From JAGLON01 sp041394985 (GTDB lineage: Bacteria; Zixibacteria; MSB-5A5; GN15; JAAZOE01): 64,000 nt of DNA. The notes under the pieces were generated by a model. That model was not told the DNA's origin and did no database searches. It saw nothing but the letters and a program-made list of their open reading frames with translations. The position numbers and the translations under genes are program-made. The stretch spans positions 1,612,001-1,676,000 of the forward strand of contig JAWLBI010000001.1 in the NCBI GenBank assembly GCA_041394985.1, given 5' to 3'. Within the stretch, counting starts at the first letter, position 1, and every line of letters starts with the position of its first letter. This document shows, in pieces, positions 45,833-55,331 of this stretch.

Positions 45833-46719
45833 AAGAAGTACTGACTACCGATATTAAGGAATTCCCGCTGTTATCCCGAGGCAAAGTCCGCGACGTCTAC
45901 GATCTGGGCGACCGCCTGCTTATTATCGCCACCGACCGCATCTCGGCGTTCGATGTCGTTCTGCCGAACGGCATGCCCGGCCGAGGCGTCAAGCTGACCG
46001 AGATCTCCATCTTTTGGTTCAATTTCCTTAAGGATGTCGTCGATAGTCATTTCATCACGGCCACCATCGATGAATACCCGAAAGAACTGCACAAATACCG
46101 GGAAGACCTCGAGGGCCGATCGATGATCGTCACCAAGGCCAAGCGTATCGATATCGAATGCATCGTTCGCGGATACATCTCCGGTTCGATGTGGAAAGAA
46201 TACAAAGAGGCGGTGAAGCAGGGAACGACGACCGTGCATGGTTTCGATTTCCCGGCAAACATGAAGGAATCGGACAAGCTCAATGAGCCGATCTTCACGC
46301 CGTCGACCAAGGCCGAAGAAGGTCATGACGAAAATATCTCGTATGAACAGACGGTGAAGCTGGTTGGTGAAAAGACCGCCAAGCTCTGCCGCGATAAATC
46401 TCTCGCCATTTACACCAAGGCCGCCGATTATGCCGGAACCAAAGGCATCATCATCGCCGATACCAAATTCGAATTCGGATTCGACGGTGACAAGTTTATC
46501 GTCATCGACGAAGTCATGACGCCGGATTCGTCTCGCTTCTGGCCGGCCGACCTGTACGAACCGGGCAAATCGCAGCCCTCGTTCGACAAACAAATCATTC
46601 GCGATTATCTGAATACGCTCGACTGGGACAAAACGGCTCCCGGACCGAAATTGCCGGATGCGATCGTTAACAAGGCGCTGGCTCGGTATGCCGAGGTCGT
46701 CGAACGGCTGACGAAGTAA
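45829..46719 (+). CDS. purC: PurC, SAICAR synthase
   Basis: 296 residues, the longer form of SAICAR synthetase. Motifs: RGKVRDVYDLGDRLLIIATDR near 17-37, IECIVRGYISGSMWKEY near 108-124, and DTKFEFGF...IVIDEVMTPDSSRFW near 207-235. It joins aspartate to CAIR with ATP. A long open frame on the opposite strand is only a shadow. Confidence 0.96.
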   Translation: MKEVLTTDIKEFPLLSRGKVRDVYDLGDRLLIIATDRISAFDVVLPNGMPGRGVKLTEISIFWFNFLKDVVDSHFITATIDEYPKELHKYREDLEGRSMIVTKAKRIDIECIVRGYISGSMWKEYKEAVKQGTTTVHGFDFPANMKESDKLNEPIFTPSTKAEEGHDENISYEQTVKLVGEKTAKLCRDKSLAIYTKAADYAGTKGIIIADTKFEFGFDGDKFIVIDEVMTPDSSRFWPADLYEPGKSQPSFDKQIIRDYLNTLDWDKTAPGPKLPDAIVNKALARYAEVVERLTK

Positions 46720-46787
46720 TACGCTATTTTCTTTTTTACAGGGCAGAGGCAGAGACAGTGAGTTAAATCTGTGGAGGTTATTATACA

Positions 46788-48362
46788 ATGCAGGATATAG
46801 TGAAAATAAAACGGGTATTGATATCCGTTTCCGATAAAAGTGGTTTGACCGAGTTGGGCAAGAAGCTGGATGAACTGGGTGTCGAAATCATCTCGACCGG
46901 CGGCACGCTGGCGGCTCTCAGAGAAGCCGCCGTCAAGGTCGTATCAATAGCGACATTCACCGGTGCGCCGGAAATTCTCGGCGGGCGCGTCAAGACGCTC
47001 CATCCCAAAGTGCACGCCGGAATTTTGTATAAGCGCGGCGTCCCCGATCATGAAAAGGAATTGGCCCAGCAGGAATATAAACCGATCGATCTGGTCGTCG
47101 TCAACCTGTACCCGTTCGAAGAAACACTGGCTAATCCGAACTCGACCGATTCCGACAAAATCGAAAACATCGATATCGGCGGACCGACGATGATTCGCGC
47201 CGCAGCCAAAAATTTTGGCGCTGTTGCGGTCGTCACGCATCCGTCGGATTATTCCGATCTCATTGCTGAACTGGAGCAAAACGATGGTGGGCTGACACTG
47301 GCGACACGCAAGAAACTGGCCGGGAAGGCATTCGCATTAACATCCCGCTATGATACGGCGATTGCCGGATATTTTGCCGGAAAGGCAACCGCCGGAGATA
47401 AGGCCGCCTCGCCGGATGATTTTCACCTGTCGTTCACGAAAGTCCAGGACTTGCGCTACGGCGAAAACCCGCATCAGTCGGCCTCGTTCTATCGTCTCAA
47501 AGGTTACAAAGGTGTAACCTTGGCCGATGCCGAGCAGTTATCCGGCAAGGAACTTTCCTATAATAACATCGCCGACATCGATGCGACGCTGGACATGCTC
47601 CTTGAGTATAACGAACCGTTCGCGGCTGTTGTCAAGCACGCCAATCCATGCGGTGCGGCATCGGATGCGAAACTCGCCGAGGCCTACCGGTTGGCTCTCG
47701 ATACCGATCCGCTGTCGGCCTTCGGTTCCATTATCGGCCTCAATCGAATCGTTGACATGGATACAGCCAATCTGCTGCACGAGACGCATTTTGTGGAATG
47801 TATTCTCGCGCCGGGCTTCACCGAAGAAGCACTGGCTAAGCTGAGAAAGAAAAAGGCTCGGCGCCTGTTGGCCCTGCCGACCATTCTGGACAACCTGCCG
47901 AATCCGGAAAATGTGTACAAATTCGTCCGCGGCGGTGTGCTGATTCAGGGCTTTGACAACATCGATGTCGACCGCGAGAAATTCGTGATTCCCACCAAAA
48001 GGCAGCCCACAAAGGCCGAGCTGGAATCACTTATTTTCGGCTTTAAGCTGGTCAAATATGTAAAATCAAATGCGGTATTAATTTGTAAAGGGAAGGCCAC
48101 GGTCGGTATCGGCATGGGCCAGACCTCGCGCGTCGACTCATCATTCCTTGCGGTGAAGCGAGCCGGTGACAGGGCCAAAGGCGGCACATGTGCGTCGGAT
48201 GCCTTCTTCCCGATGCCCGATGGACTCGAAGTCGTTGCCCAAGCCGGGGTTACAGCCTTCATGCAGCCGGGTGGTTCGAAAGGCGATGAAGATGTTATCA
48301 AGGCCGCCGATACATATAATGCCAGTATGGTTATGACGGGGATCAGACATTTCAGGCATTAG
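46788..48362 (+). CDS. purH: PurH, bifunctional AICAR transformylase/IMP cyclohydrolase
   Basis: 524 residues, normal length. The N-terminal MGS-like cyclohydrolase has ISVSDKSGLTELGKKL near 8-23 and GGRVKTLHPKVHAGIL near 65-80. The C-terminal transformylase has KHANPCGAA near 284-292 (Lys and His of the active site). Last two steps to IMP. GGAGG precedes the ATG. It follows purC by 68 nt. Confidence 0.97.
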   Translation: MQDIVKIKRVLISVSDKSGLTELGKKLDELGVEIISTGGTLAALREAAVKVVSIATFTGAPEILGGRVKTLHPKVHAGILYKRGVPDHEKELAQQEYKPIDLVVVNLYPFEETLANPNSTDSDKIENIDIGGPTMIRAAAKNFGAVAVVTHPSDYSDLIAELEQNDGGLTLATRKKLAGKAFALTSRYDTAIAGYFAGKATAGDKAASPDDFHLSFTKVQDLRYGENPHQSASFYRLKGYKGVTLADAEQLSGKELSYNNIADIDATLDMLLEYNEPFAAVVKHANPCGAASDAKLAEAYRLALDTDPLSAFGSIIGLNRIVDMDTANLLHETHFVECILAPGFTEEALAKLRKKKARRLLALPTILDNLPNPENVYKFVRGGVLIQGFDNIDVDREKFVIPTKRQPTKAELESLIFGFKLVKYVKSNAVLICKGKATVGIGMGQTSRVDSSFLAVKRAGDRAKGGTCASDAFFPMPDGLEVVAQAGVTAFMQPGGSKGDEDVIKAADTYNASMVMTGIRHFRH

Positions 48363-48424
48363 GGCAACTAAAGTCTTGCATATCTGTTTAGGAGTTCGTA
48401 TTTTCAAAGTGATTAAAGTACGAG

Positions 48425-48904
48425 GTGAGCGTGCAAGATAGAATTCTGGAAATTGTCGTGTATCTGATGAACCAGATCTCGGAACATCAGGAGACAATTC
48501 ATAATATAGATGAAATGTCGGCGGATCTCCGGTCAATGGGATTCACCGACAATGAAATCTCTTCGGCGTACAACTGGCTGTTGCAGCATTTTGAGGATTA
48601 TCCCGAAAGCTTCTCGTTCACCGACGAAGAAATCGGCTCCACATCGGTTCGGATATTATCCGAAACCGAGCGCAAAATCCTCTCGCCGGAAGCCTATGGC
48701 TACCTGCTGCAACTGCGCCATTTGCGCCTTCTGACCACCGAGCAGCTCGAAATGATCCTCGATCGCTGTGCTCTCTTCGCATCAGATCCCGTGGATGTCA
48801 CTGAGGTGAAAATCCTGGCGTCTTCGACCATGTTCGATACCGGTTCGATAGACACGCCCTTCATGATTTGGGTCGGCGAACCGGAGAACGAACCGATCAA
48901 TTAG
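48425..48904 (+). CDS. smg: Smg/DUF494 family protein
   Basis: 159 residues starting at GTG; a second GTG at 48431 (VQDRILEIV) is equally likely. The helical segments ILEIVVYLMNQI and GFTDNEISSAYNWL, and LSPEAYGYLLQLRHLRLLT near 80-98, match the DUF494 (Smg) family. It is often near dprA/topA or purine genes. Molecular function unknown. Confidence 0.85.
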   Translation: MSVQDRILEIVVYLMNQISEHQETIHNIDEMSADLRSMGFTDNEISSAYNWLLQHFEDYPESFSFTDEEIGSTSVRILSETERKILSPEAYGYLLQLRHLRLLTTEQLEMILDRCALFASDPVDVTEVKILASSTMFDTGSIDTPFMIWVGEPENEPIN

Positions 48905-48918
48905 ACTGGTCGGTTCAT

Positions 48919-50136
48919 ATGGTCTTATCTCACAGAAAAATCGTTCTTGGCGTAACGGGCGGCATTGCCGCCTATAAATCCGCCTATCTGGCCCGGCTGC
49001 TCATCAAAGCAGGGGCAGAGGTGCAGGTCATCATGACTCGTGCCGGCGCGAAATTCGTAACGCCGCTGACCTTCGAATCATTGACCGGTCGAAGCGTTGC
49101 CGTCGAGATGTTCGCGGAAAACACATTTGTCGGAACGCGCCATATCGACTTCGCCGAATGGGCCGATTTAATCGTCGTCGCACCGGCCACCGCCGATTTT
49201 ATCGCTCAAATCGCCAATGGATTCTGCCCGGAACTGCTCAGCACCGTCGTGTGCGCCTCGAATCGCCCGCTTCTGTTGGCTCCGGCAATGAACGATGTCA
49301 TGTGGGAGAATCCCGCCGTTCAAACCAATGTCGAGACACTCAAAAATCGCGGCGTATTCTTCGCCAATGTCGGTATTGGTGAGATGGCCTGCCGGAGTTT
49401 CGGTCCCGGACGCATGGCTGAACCGGATGAGATTTTCGAACACATCGCCTCCATAATTGGCAAATCGGGCCCACTCAAAGATAAAAAAGTCATCATAACT
49501 GCCGGGCCGTGCCGCGAGGCCATCGATCCCGTCCGTTATATCTCCAATCGTTCATCAGGCAAGATGGGCTTCGCTCTGGCCATCGAAGCGGAAAAACTCG
49601 GCGCCGATGTGACGCTGATATCCGGGCCGACAGCTCTACTGAATCCTGATCGGGTGACGGTCGTCAACACCGAGACAACGGCGGAAATGGCGCAGGCGGT
49701 GCAATCGCATTTCGCAAATGCGGATTACCTCGTTATGGCGGCGGCCCCGGCCGATTTCACGCCGACTAAACCGTTCGATCAGAAAGTTAAGAAAAATGAT
49801 TCGGGGATGGCTCTTGAACTTTCCCCGACAATTGATATATTAAAGTCCCTGAAAGACAAGAAGACCTCGGGGCAGACGATCATCGGATTCGCATTGGAAA
49901 CGGAGTATGTTCTCGATAATGCGAAAAAGAAACTGGCCGATAAGAATCTGGATTTTATCGTCGTCAACGATGCCCTCGAGGCTGGCGCGGCATTCGACAG
50001 CGATACCAATCGCGTGGTGATTATCGCGAAGGATGGCCGCAGCACGGAGCTGAAAAAAGCGGACAAGGACGTTATCGCTCGCAACATATGGGAGTATGTG
50101 TTAGGGGATGGAAGACGAACTGAAGGAACTGCTTGA
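48919..50136 (+). CDS. coaBC: CoaBC, phosphopantothenoylcysteine synthetase/decarboxylase
   Basis: 405 residues from the ATG at 48919, where the flavoprotein N-terminus (KIVLGVTGGIAAYKS) begins; an earlier in-frame ATG would overlap the smg gene. CoaC half: active-site His in ARHIDFAEWAD region, APAMNDVMWENPAVQTN and the substrate-clamp loop. CoaB half: VIITAGPCREAIDPVRYISN near 193-212, AAPADFTP and KVKKND. Two steps of coenzyme A synthesis. It overlaps the next gene by 29 nt. Confidence 0.95.
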   Translation: MVLSHRKIVLGVTGGIAAYKSAYLARLLIKAGAEVQVIMTRAGAKFVTPLTFESLTGRSVAVEMFAENTFVGTRHIDFAEWADLIVVAPATADFIAQIANGFCPELLSTVVCASNRPLLLAPAMNDVMWENPAVQTNVETLKNRGVFFANVGIGEMACRSFGPGRMAEPDEIFEHIASIIGKSGPLKDKKVIITAGPCREAIDPVRYISNRSSGKMGFALAIEAEKLGADVTLISGPTALLNPDRVTVVNTETTAEMAQAVQSHFANADYLVMAAAPADFTPTKPFDQKVKKNDSGMALELSPTIDILKSLKDKKTSGQTIIGFALETEYVLDNAKKKLADKNLDFIVVNDALEAGAAFDSDTNRVVIIAKDGRSTELKKADKDVIARNIWEYVLGDGRRTEGTA

Positions 50137-51016
50137 TCTGGCCTCACGGGCGCTGACCTGTCAGGCCGAAATCGGTCACAGTGAAATCATCTTAGAAGCA
50201 CGCAATGCAGGCGGGTACGAATCGCCCGAACCTGTTATTAAACGTCCCGCGCGGCAACCGAAACCCGCTGCTTCGTCACGACTACAACCGGAACCTCCTC
50301 CGCTGCCGGAGCAACCCTCACCACAGGCATTAACATTGAAAAAAACTACACCTGAAGAAGACAATAAAAATACTCCTCCGCCGGACTATGGCCCGATTCC
50401 CCCCCTCAAACAGGATGCCCTGTTTAACGTCCCCGCGACCAATGCGTCAGCAGAGTATTCGGATCTGAGCTCTCATCGCGAGTCCATATGCAAGTGCACC
50501 AAGTGCCCGCTGGGCAACACGCGCACCAAATTCGTCTATGGCACGGGCAATCCGAATGCAAAGATCATGTTCATCGGCGAAGCTCCCGGTCGGGATGAAG
50601 ACCTGCAAGGCGAACCGTTCGTCGGACGAGCCGGCAAACTGCTTGACAAAATCATTGCGGCGATGGGCTTTGAGCGCGGCGACGTGTACATCGCGAACAT
50701 TCTCAAGTGCCGCCCGCCGAACAACCGCGACCCGCAGCCTGACGAGATGGAACTGTGCATGCCGTATCTGAAAGAACAGATTCGCCTGCTAAAACCGCAG
50801 TTTATTTGTGCGCTTGGCAGAATCGCCGTTCAGGGGCTATTGGAAACATCCGCACCACTGGGAACGCTTCGCAAACGGTGGCACCGCTTCGAAGGCATCC
50901 CGCTCATCGCGACCTATCATCCGGCGGCGCTGCTGCGCTTCCCCAAGTATAAACGAGATACCTGGGAAGACGTACAAGTGCTCATGGCCGAATATAAAAA
51001 ACTGAACAATGACTGA
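50108..51016 (+). CDS. Family 4 uracil-DNA glycosylase with Pro-rich N-terminal extension
   Basis: 302 residues. The catalytic part (about 120-302) has motif GEAPGRDED (about 158-166), the HPAALLRFP motif and four iron-sulfur cysteines (C130, C133, C201, C217) spaced as in thermophile UDG-4. It removes uracil from DNA. The first 115 residues hold a short helix and then a Pro/Gln-rich linker (for example PPPLPEQPSPQ near 64-74). Similar N-terminal extensions occur in the phage SPO1 polymerase-related UDG group. It overlaps dnaB by 8 nt. Confidence 0.93.
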   Translation: MEDELKELLDLASRALTCQAEIGHSEIILEARNAGGYESPEPVIKRPARQPKPAASSRLQPEPPPLPEQPSPQALTLKKTTPEEDNKNTPPPDYGPIPPLKQDALFNVPATNASAEYSDLSSHRESICKCTKCPLGNTRTKFVYGTGNPNAKIMFIGEAPGRDEDLQGEPFVGRAGKLLDKIIAAMGFERGDVYIANILKCRPPNNRDPQPDEMELCMPYLKEQIRLLKPQFICALGRIAVQGLLETSAPLGTLRKRWHRFEGIPLIATYHPAALLRFPKYKRDTWEDVQVLMAEYKKLNND

Positions 51017-52424
51017 TCCCGGAAAAGACAAAGGGCGGCAGCCCCCGCATTCGAATGATGCCGAACAGGCGGTGCTGGGCGCAATGCTCATTGACGAAGT
51101 CGCCATCGGTAAGGCAATCGAAGTCCTCGGCGAGGGGAAGCGGTTCTATTCGCCTGCACATCGGAAAATATTCGATGCGGTTCTCGTTCTCTACGAGAAA
51201 AGTCAACCGGCCGATATTACGACCGTTGCCGAGGAACTTGAGCGCGGCGGAATATTGGAAGAATGCGGCGGTCGCAGCTATCTGTCCGATCTTGCATCAG
51301 GTGTTGCCACGGCGGCGAATGCCGAATACTATGCCAATATCGTCCTCGAAAAATCAACACTGCGCGATCTGATCTCGGTATCGACCGAAATCATCGGCCA
51401 GTGTTTTCGCCAGCAGGAACAGGTTGATGATTTACTCGATAACGCCGAGCAAAAAATATTCGCCATCTCCGAGGGGCGTCTGCACTCGGATTTTGCGCGC
51501 GTAAAAGATTTAATTCCGCAGACGTTCGAGGATATCGAGGATTACAAGGAAAACAAGGGCGGTCTCGTCGGCGAACCAACCGGCTTTACCGAACTCGACA
51601 GCATGACGGCCGGATTGCACAAAGGCGATCTCATTGTCGCAGCCGGGCGACCGTCGATGGGCAAGTCGGCATTGACCTTGAACATTGTTGAAAATTTCTG
51701 CATTCAGACGAAAAAAGCCGCCGCGTTTTTCTCATTGGAAATGTCGAAGGAGCAATTGGCTCTGCGCCTATTGTGCGGACGCGCCAAGATTTCATCGCAT
51801 AAGCTCCGCACCGGCCGCATGGCCGATTCCGACTGGCCGAAACTCACGATGGCGGCGGGACCACTGTCGGAAGCCGAATTCTACATCGATGATACTCCCG
51901 GCATGACGGTATTGCAGATGCGCGCCAAAGCGAGGCGTCTGGCATCCAAGGCGGACCTCGGACTCATCGTCGTCGACTATCTCCAGCTTATGAGCGGCAG
52001 CCGCTTCGCCGAAAACCGCCAGCAGGAAATTTCGATGATTTCGCGAGGCCTCAAAGGATTGGCTCGCGAGCTGAGTGTTCCGGTCATTGCCGTCAGTCAG
52101 TTGTCGCGAATGGTCGAACAGCGCCCCAATAAACGTCCACTCTTATCCGACCTTCGAGAGTCCGGCGCCATCGAACAGGATGCCGACGTCGTGATCTTTG
52201 TCTATAGAGAAGAGTATTATTTATCCAAGGAACTCAGGGAAGACGATCCGAAGCTGTTGGAGGCATCCGGCAAGGCCGAGATTATTCTTGCCAAACAGCG
52301 AAACGGCCCGACCGGCATCGTCCACCTGTCATTCTTAAAAGATTTTGCCCGGTTCGAAAATCTGGCGTCCGGATTCCGCGACCGCTCCGGCCCGCCGCCC
52401 GATATGAGCGACGCGCCGTTTTAA
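51009..52424 (+). CDS. dnaB: DnaB, replicative DNA helicase
   Basis: 471 residues. N-terminal helical domain (PHSNDAEQAVLGAML near 13-27), linker, and RecA-like core with Walker A GRPSMGKS at 213-220, Walker B GLIVVDYLQLM near 317-327 and the arginine-finger segment near the C-terminus. No intein. Unwinds the chromosome at forks. mlaE starts 6 nt later. Confidence 0.97.
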   Translation: MTDPGKDKGRQPPHSNDAEQAVLGAMLIDEVAIGKAIEVLGEGKRFYSPAHRKIFDAVLVLYEKSQPADITTVAEELERGGILEECGGRSYLSDLASGVATAANAEYYANIVLEKSTLRDLISVSTEIIGQCFRQQEQVDDLLDNAEQKIFAISEGRLHSDFARVKDLIPQTFEDIEDYKENKGGLVGEPTGFTELDSMTAGLHKGDLIVAAGRPSMGKSALTLNIVENFCIQTKKAAAFFSLEMSKEQLALRLLCGRAKISSHKLRTGRMADSDWPKLTMAAGPLSEAEFYIDDTPGMTVLQMRAKARRLASKADLGLIVVDYLQLMSGSRFAENRQQEISMISRGLKGLARELSVPVIAVSQLSRMVEQRPNKRPLLSDLRESGAIEQDADVVIFVYREEYYLSKELREDDPKLLEASGKAEIILAKQRNGPTGIVHLSFLKDFARFENLASGFRDRSGPPPDMSDAPF

Positions 52425-52430
52425 AAAGAT

Positions 52431-53207
52431 ATGGAAAAAGTCCCGAGTGCAATAGACTTCAGCCTGACCGCGATTATCAGCGGCCTCGGCCGCCTGTCGA
52501 TCATGATGTGGCGCACCGTCAAGGCGCTGAAAAGTCTGTTTACATCTCTGCATCTCATACTGGGACAACTCTACTACATCGGCGTGAAATCCGTCTGGCT
52601 GATTTCCATCACCTCGGTGTTTACCGGAGCCGTGTCGGCCTGGCAGGCGGCCTATCAGTTCGAGGGGTATGTTCCGCTGCGCTACCTCGGCGGAGCCGTC
52701 GGCAAAACCGTACTCATCGAGTTATCTCCTGTGTTAACGGCACTCGTTATCGCAGGTCGTGTCGGCGCAGGCATCGCTGCCGAACTCGGTTCGATGAAAG
52801 TCACCGAGCAGATCGATGCCATGGAATCGATGGCCGTCGACCCCATTCGCTATTTGGTCATGCCGCGCTTCGTCGCGGGCATCATCATGCTGCCGATCCT
52901 GACGCTGCTCTCCGACTTCATCGCCATGATGGGCGCACTAATTGTCGCCGTCAGTTTTGTCGAAATGTCTTCCGAGATGTTCATTAACGGATTCAAACAG
53001 ATGTTCATCATGTCGGATTTGACCTCGGGGCTTATTAAGGCGGCATGCTTCGGAGCCATTATCTCGATGATGGGCTGTTATCACGGATTCAACACCGACG
53101 GCGGCGCCCAGGGTGTCGGCTTGTCAACTACGCAATCGGTTGTGGCATCGGCCGTACTAATTTTAATCGCCGACTATGTCATGGCGACGATATTGTTCAG
53201 CATATGA
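52431..53207 (+). CDS. mlaE: MlaE-type ABC transporter permease
   Basis: 258 residues with about five hydrophobic helices. The MlaE family core GRVGAGIAAELGSMKVTEQIDAMESMAVDP lies in the middle (about 108-137), here cited by its ends GRVGAG and MAVDP. It is the permease of phospholipid transport systems between the outer and inner membranes. It overlaps mlaF by 4 nt (ATGA). Confidence 0.93.
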   Translation: MEKVPSAIDFSLTAIISGLGRLSIMMWRTVKALKSLFTSLHLILGQLYYIGVKSVWLISITSVFTGAVSAWQAAYQFEGYVPLRYLGGAVGKTVLIELSPVLTALVIAGRVGAGIAAELGSMKVTEQIDAMESMAVDPIRYLVMPRFVAGIIMLPILTLLSDFIAMMGALIVAVSFVEMSSEMFINGFKQMFIMSDLTSGLIKAACFGAIISMMGCYHGFNTDGGAQGVGLSTTQSVVASAVLILIADYVMATILFSI

Positions 53208-53950
53208 TTGAGATCGAGAATCTACATAAATCATTCGGCCAACAAGTCGTCTTAAATGGCGTCAACTTGACGATCAGAGACGGCGAGTCGCTGGTCATTA
53301 TTGGTCAGTCGGGATGCGGTAAGTCGGTGTTGCTCAAGCATATCGTCGCGCTGCTCCAACCCGACAGCGGCCGTGTCGTCGTTGACGGGCAGGATGTGTT
53401 CTCGCTCAGGCATAAAGAACTGATGGCCTACCGCAAAAAAGTCGGCGTGCTATTCCAATTCGGAGCGCTGTTCGATTCGATGACCGTCGGTGAAAATGTC
53501 GGCTTCTGCCTGCGCGAAAATATGGGGATGCACTCAAAAGACATCATTCCGATTGTGGCCGAAAAGCTCAAGCTGGTCGGGTTGAACGGCATCGAACATA
53601 AAATGCCGTCCGAGATTTCCGGCGGCATGAAAAAACGCGTCGCGCTGGCGCGAGCCATTGCCGCCGAACCGTCGATATTGCTCTATGACGAGCCGACTAC
53701 CGGTCTTGATCCCATCACGGCCGACATGATTAATGAATTAATTGTCGATGTGAACAAGAAACTCGGCGTGACATCGATTGCCGTGACGCACGATATGGCG
53801 TCGGCCAATAAAATCGCCGACCGCATCGTGATGCTCTATGGCGGCAATGTCGTCTGGGACGGTTCGCCCGACGAAATCGTCAGGACCGACAATGCTATGG
53901 TCAAGCAGTTCATCAACGGGTCGATGACGGGACCGATTCAGGTGAACTGA
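53204..53950 (+). CDS. mlaF: MlaF-type ABC transporter ATP-binding protein
   Basis: 248 residues from the ATG at 53204, which overlaps the mlaE stop; the frame is open upstream inside mlaE, but that is not a start. Walker A GQSGCGKS at 34-41, signature EISGGMKKRVALARA near 138-152, Walker B LLYDEPTTGLDP near 160-171. It powers MlaE. No mlaD follows; radA overlaps the stop by one base. Confidence 0.93.
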   Translation: MIEIENLHKSFGQQVVLNGVNLTIRDGESLVIIGQSGCGKSVLLKHIVALLQPDSGRVVVDGQDVFSLRHKELMAYRKKVGVLFQFGALFDSMTVGENVGFCLRENMGMHSKDIIPIVAEKLKLVGLNGIEHKMPSEISGGMKKRVALARAIAAEPSILLYDEPTTGLDPITADMINELIVDVNKKLGVTSIAVTHDMASANKIADRIVMLYGGNVVWDGSPDEIVRTDNAMVKQFINGSMTGPIQVN

Positions 53951-55320
53951 TGAAACCGGCCGCGAAGAAAAAAACTGCCTACTTCTGTACAACCTGCGGA
54001 GCCATGCACCCCAAATGGCAGGGACAATGCCGCGACTGCGGTGAGTGGAATACTCTCAACGAAGAAACTATCATCGCGCCGAAAGCAAGTACCAAGGCAA
54101 AATCATCTGCGAATAAGACCGAAGCTGTCGCCATACCTGATATCTCCAACGAACATCGCGCCCGAATTTTCTCCGGCATCACCGAATTCGACCGCGTCCT
54201 CGGCGGGGGAGCCGTTTATGGCTCGGCGCTCCTCATCGGAGGCGAACCTGGCATCGGCAAATCTTCGCTATTGCTTCAGGTTGCAGAACAGTTCGGGAAT
54301 GCCGGGCATAAGACGCTGTATGTCTCCGGCGAAGAGTCGATTCACCAAATCAAATCCCGCGCCGAGCGGTTCAACATTCGCGGCGATGCCATCGAGGTCG
54401 CCAACGATTCCGAGCTGGAATCGATTCTGCGCTTATGCGATGACGATTACAGCATCGTCATGATCGATTCGATTCAAACGGTCGCATCGGGGGCCTTTGA
54501 TTCGCCTCCCGGCACGGTCGGGCAGGTGCGCGAATCATCTTCGCGACTGATCGAGATGGCCAAAAAATCCGGCAAGGTGTTATTCCTGGTCGGGCACATC
54601 ACCAAGGACGGTGCCGTTGCCGGCCCCAAGGTGCTCGAGCACATGGTCGACACTGTGCTCTATTTCGAGGGCGACCGCTATCATCTCTACCGCATCCTCC
54701 GCTCGCAGAAAAACAGATTCGGCCCGGCCGGGGAAATCGGCGTGTTCGAGATGACCGGAGCCGGCCTGACAGAAATAACCAACCCCTCGCGCATCTTCAT
54801 GACCGCATCGGATTCGGCGAAATCTCCCGGGCGAGTCGTCTCTGCCGCAGTCGAAGGAAGTCGGTCGTTCCTGGTCGAGGTTGAGGCCTTAGTTGCGGCA
54901 TCTCCCTATGGGACGCCTCAGCGAGTGGCGTCGGGCATCGATACCAAACGGCTGGCGATTATCGCGGCGGTATTGGAAAAGCGGGGCGGCGTGCTGCTCG
55001 GCGGCAATGATATTTTCGTCAACATCGCAGGCGGCATAAAACTTGATGACACGGCATTGGACTTAGCATTCCTCTTGGCCGCGGCATCATCGAAGCTGAA
55101 TCTGATCGTCGATCATTCAACGCTTGTCCTCGGCGAGATTGGACTCTCCGGTGATGTCCGAGGCATCGGACACATCGACCGGCGCTTGTCCGAGGCCGCG
55201 AAGTTGGGCCTGACGCGAGCCATAATTCCTAAGGCGAACGCATCCGGCCTCAAACCGCCGAAGGAAATAGAAATCATCCCCGTATCAAGCGTCGACATGG
55301 CGCTTGAGGCCATACAATAA
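53950..55320 (+). CDS. radA: RadA/Sms DNA repair ATPase
   Basis: 456 residues. C4 zinc finger (C13, C16, C27, C30), Walker A GGEPGIGKSS at 97-106, the RadA-specific KNRFG motif near 253-257 and a C-terminal Lon-protease-like domain. It promotes branch migration in recombination. It starts within the mlaF stop (TGATG), so it is coupled to the transporter genes. Confidence 0.96.
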   Translation: MKPAAKKKTAYFCTTCGAMHPKWQGQCRDCGEWNTLNEETIIAPKASTKAKSSANKTEAVAIPDISNEHRARIFSGITEFDRVLGGGAVYGSALLIGGEPGIGKSSLLLQVAEQFGNAGHKTLYVSGEESIHQIKSRAERFNIRGDAIEVANDSELESILRLCDDDYSIVMIDSIQTVASGAFDSPPGTVGQVRESSSRLIEMAKKSGKVLFLVGHITKDGAVAGPKVLEHMVDTVLYFEGDRYHLYRILRSQKNRFGPAGEIGVFEMTGAGLTEITNPSRIFMTASDSAKSPGRVVSAAVEGSRSFLVEVEALVAASPYGTPQRVASGIDTKRLAIIAAVLEKRGGVLLGGNDIFVNIAGGIKLDDTALDLAFLLAAASSKLNLIVDHSTLVLGEIGLSGDVRGIGHIDRRLSEAAKLGLTRAIIPKANASGLKPPKEIEIIPVSSVDMALEAIQ

Positions 55321-55331
55321 AGGTTTTCACT

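Noticed and set aside
45871..46788. 305-codon frame on the minus strand
   Set aside because: Antisense shadow of purC, which is unmistakable on the + strand.
53045..53203. Upstream extension of mlaF inside mlaE
   Set aside because: The ABC domain begins at the ATG at 53204, which overlaps the mlaE stop. The extra residues match no ABC protein.
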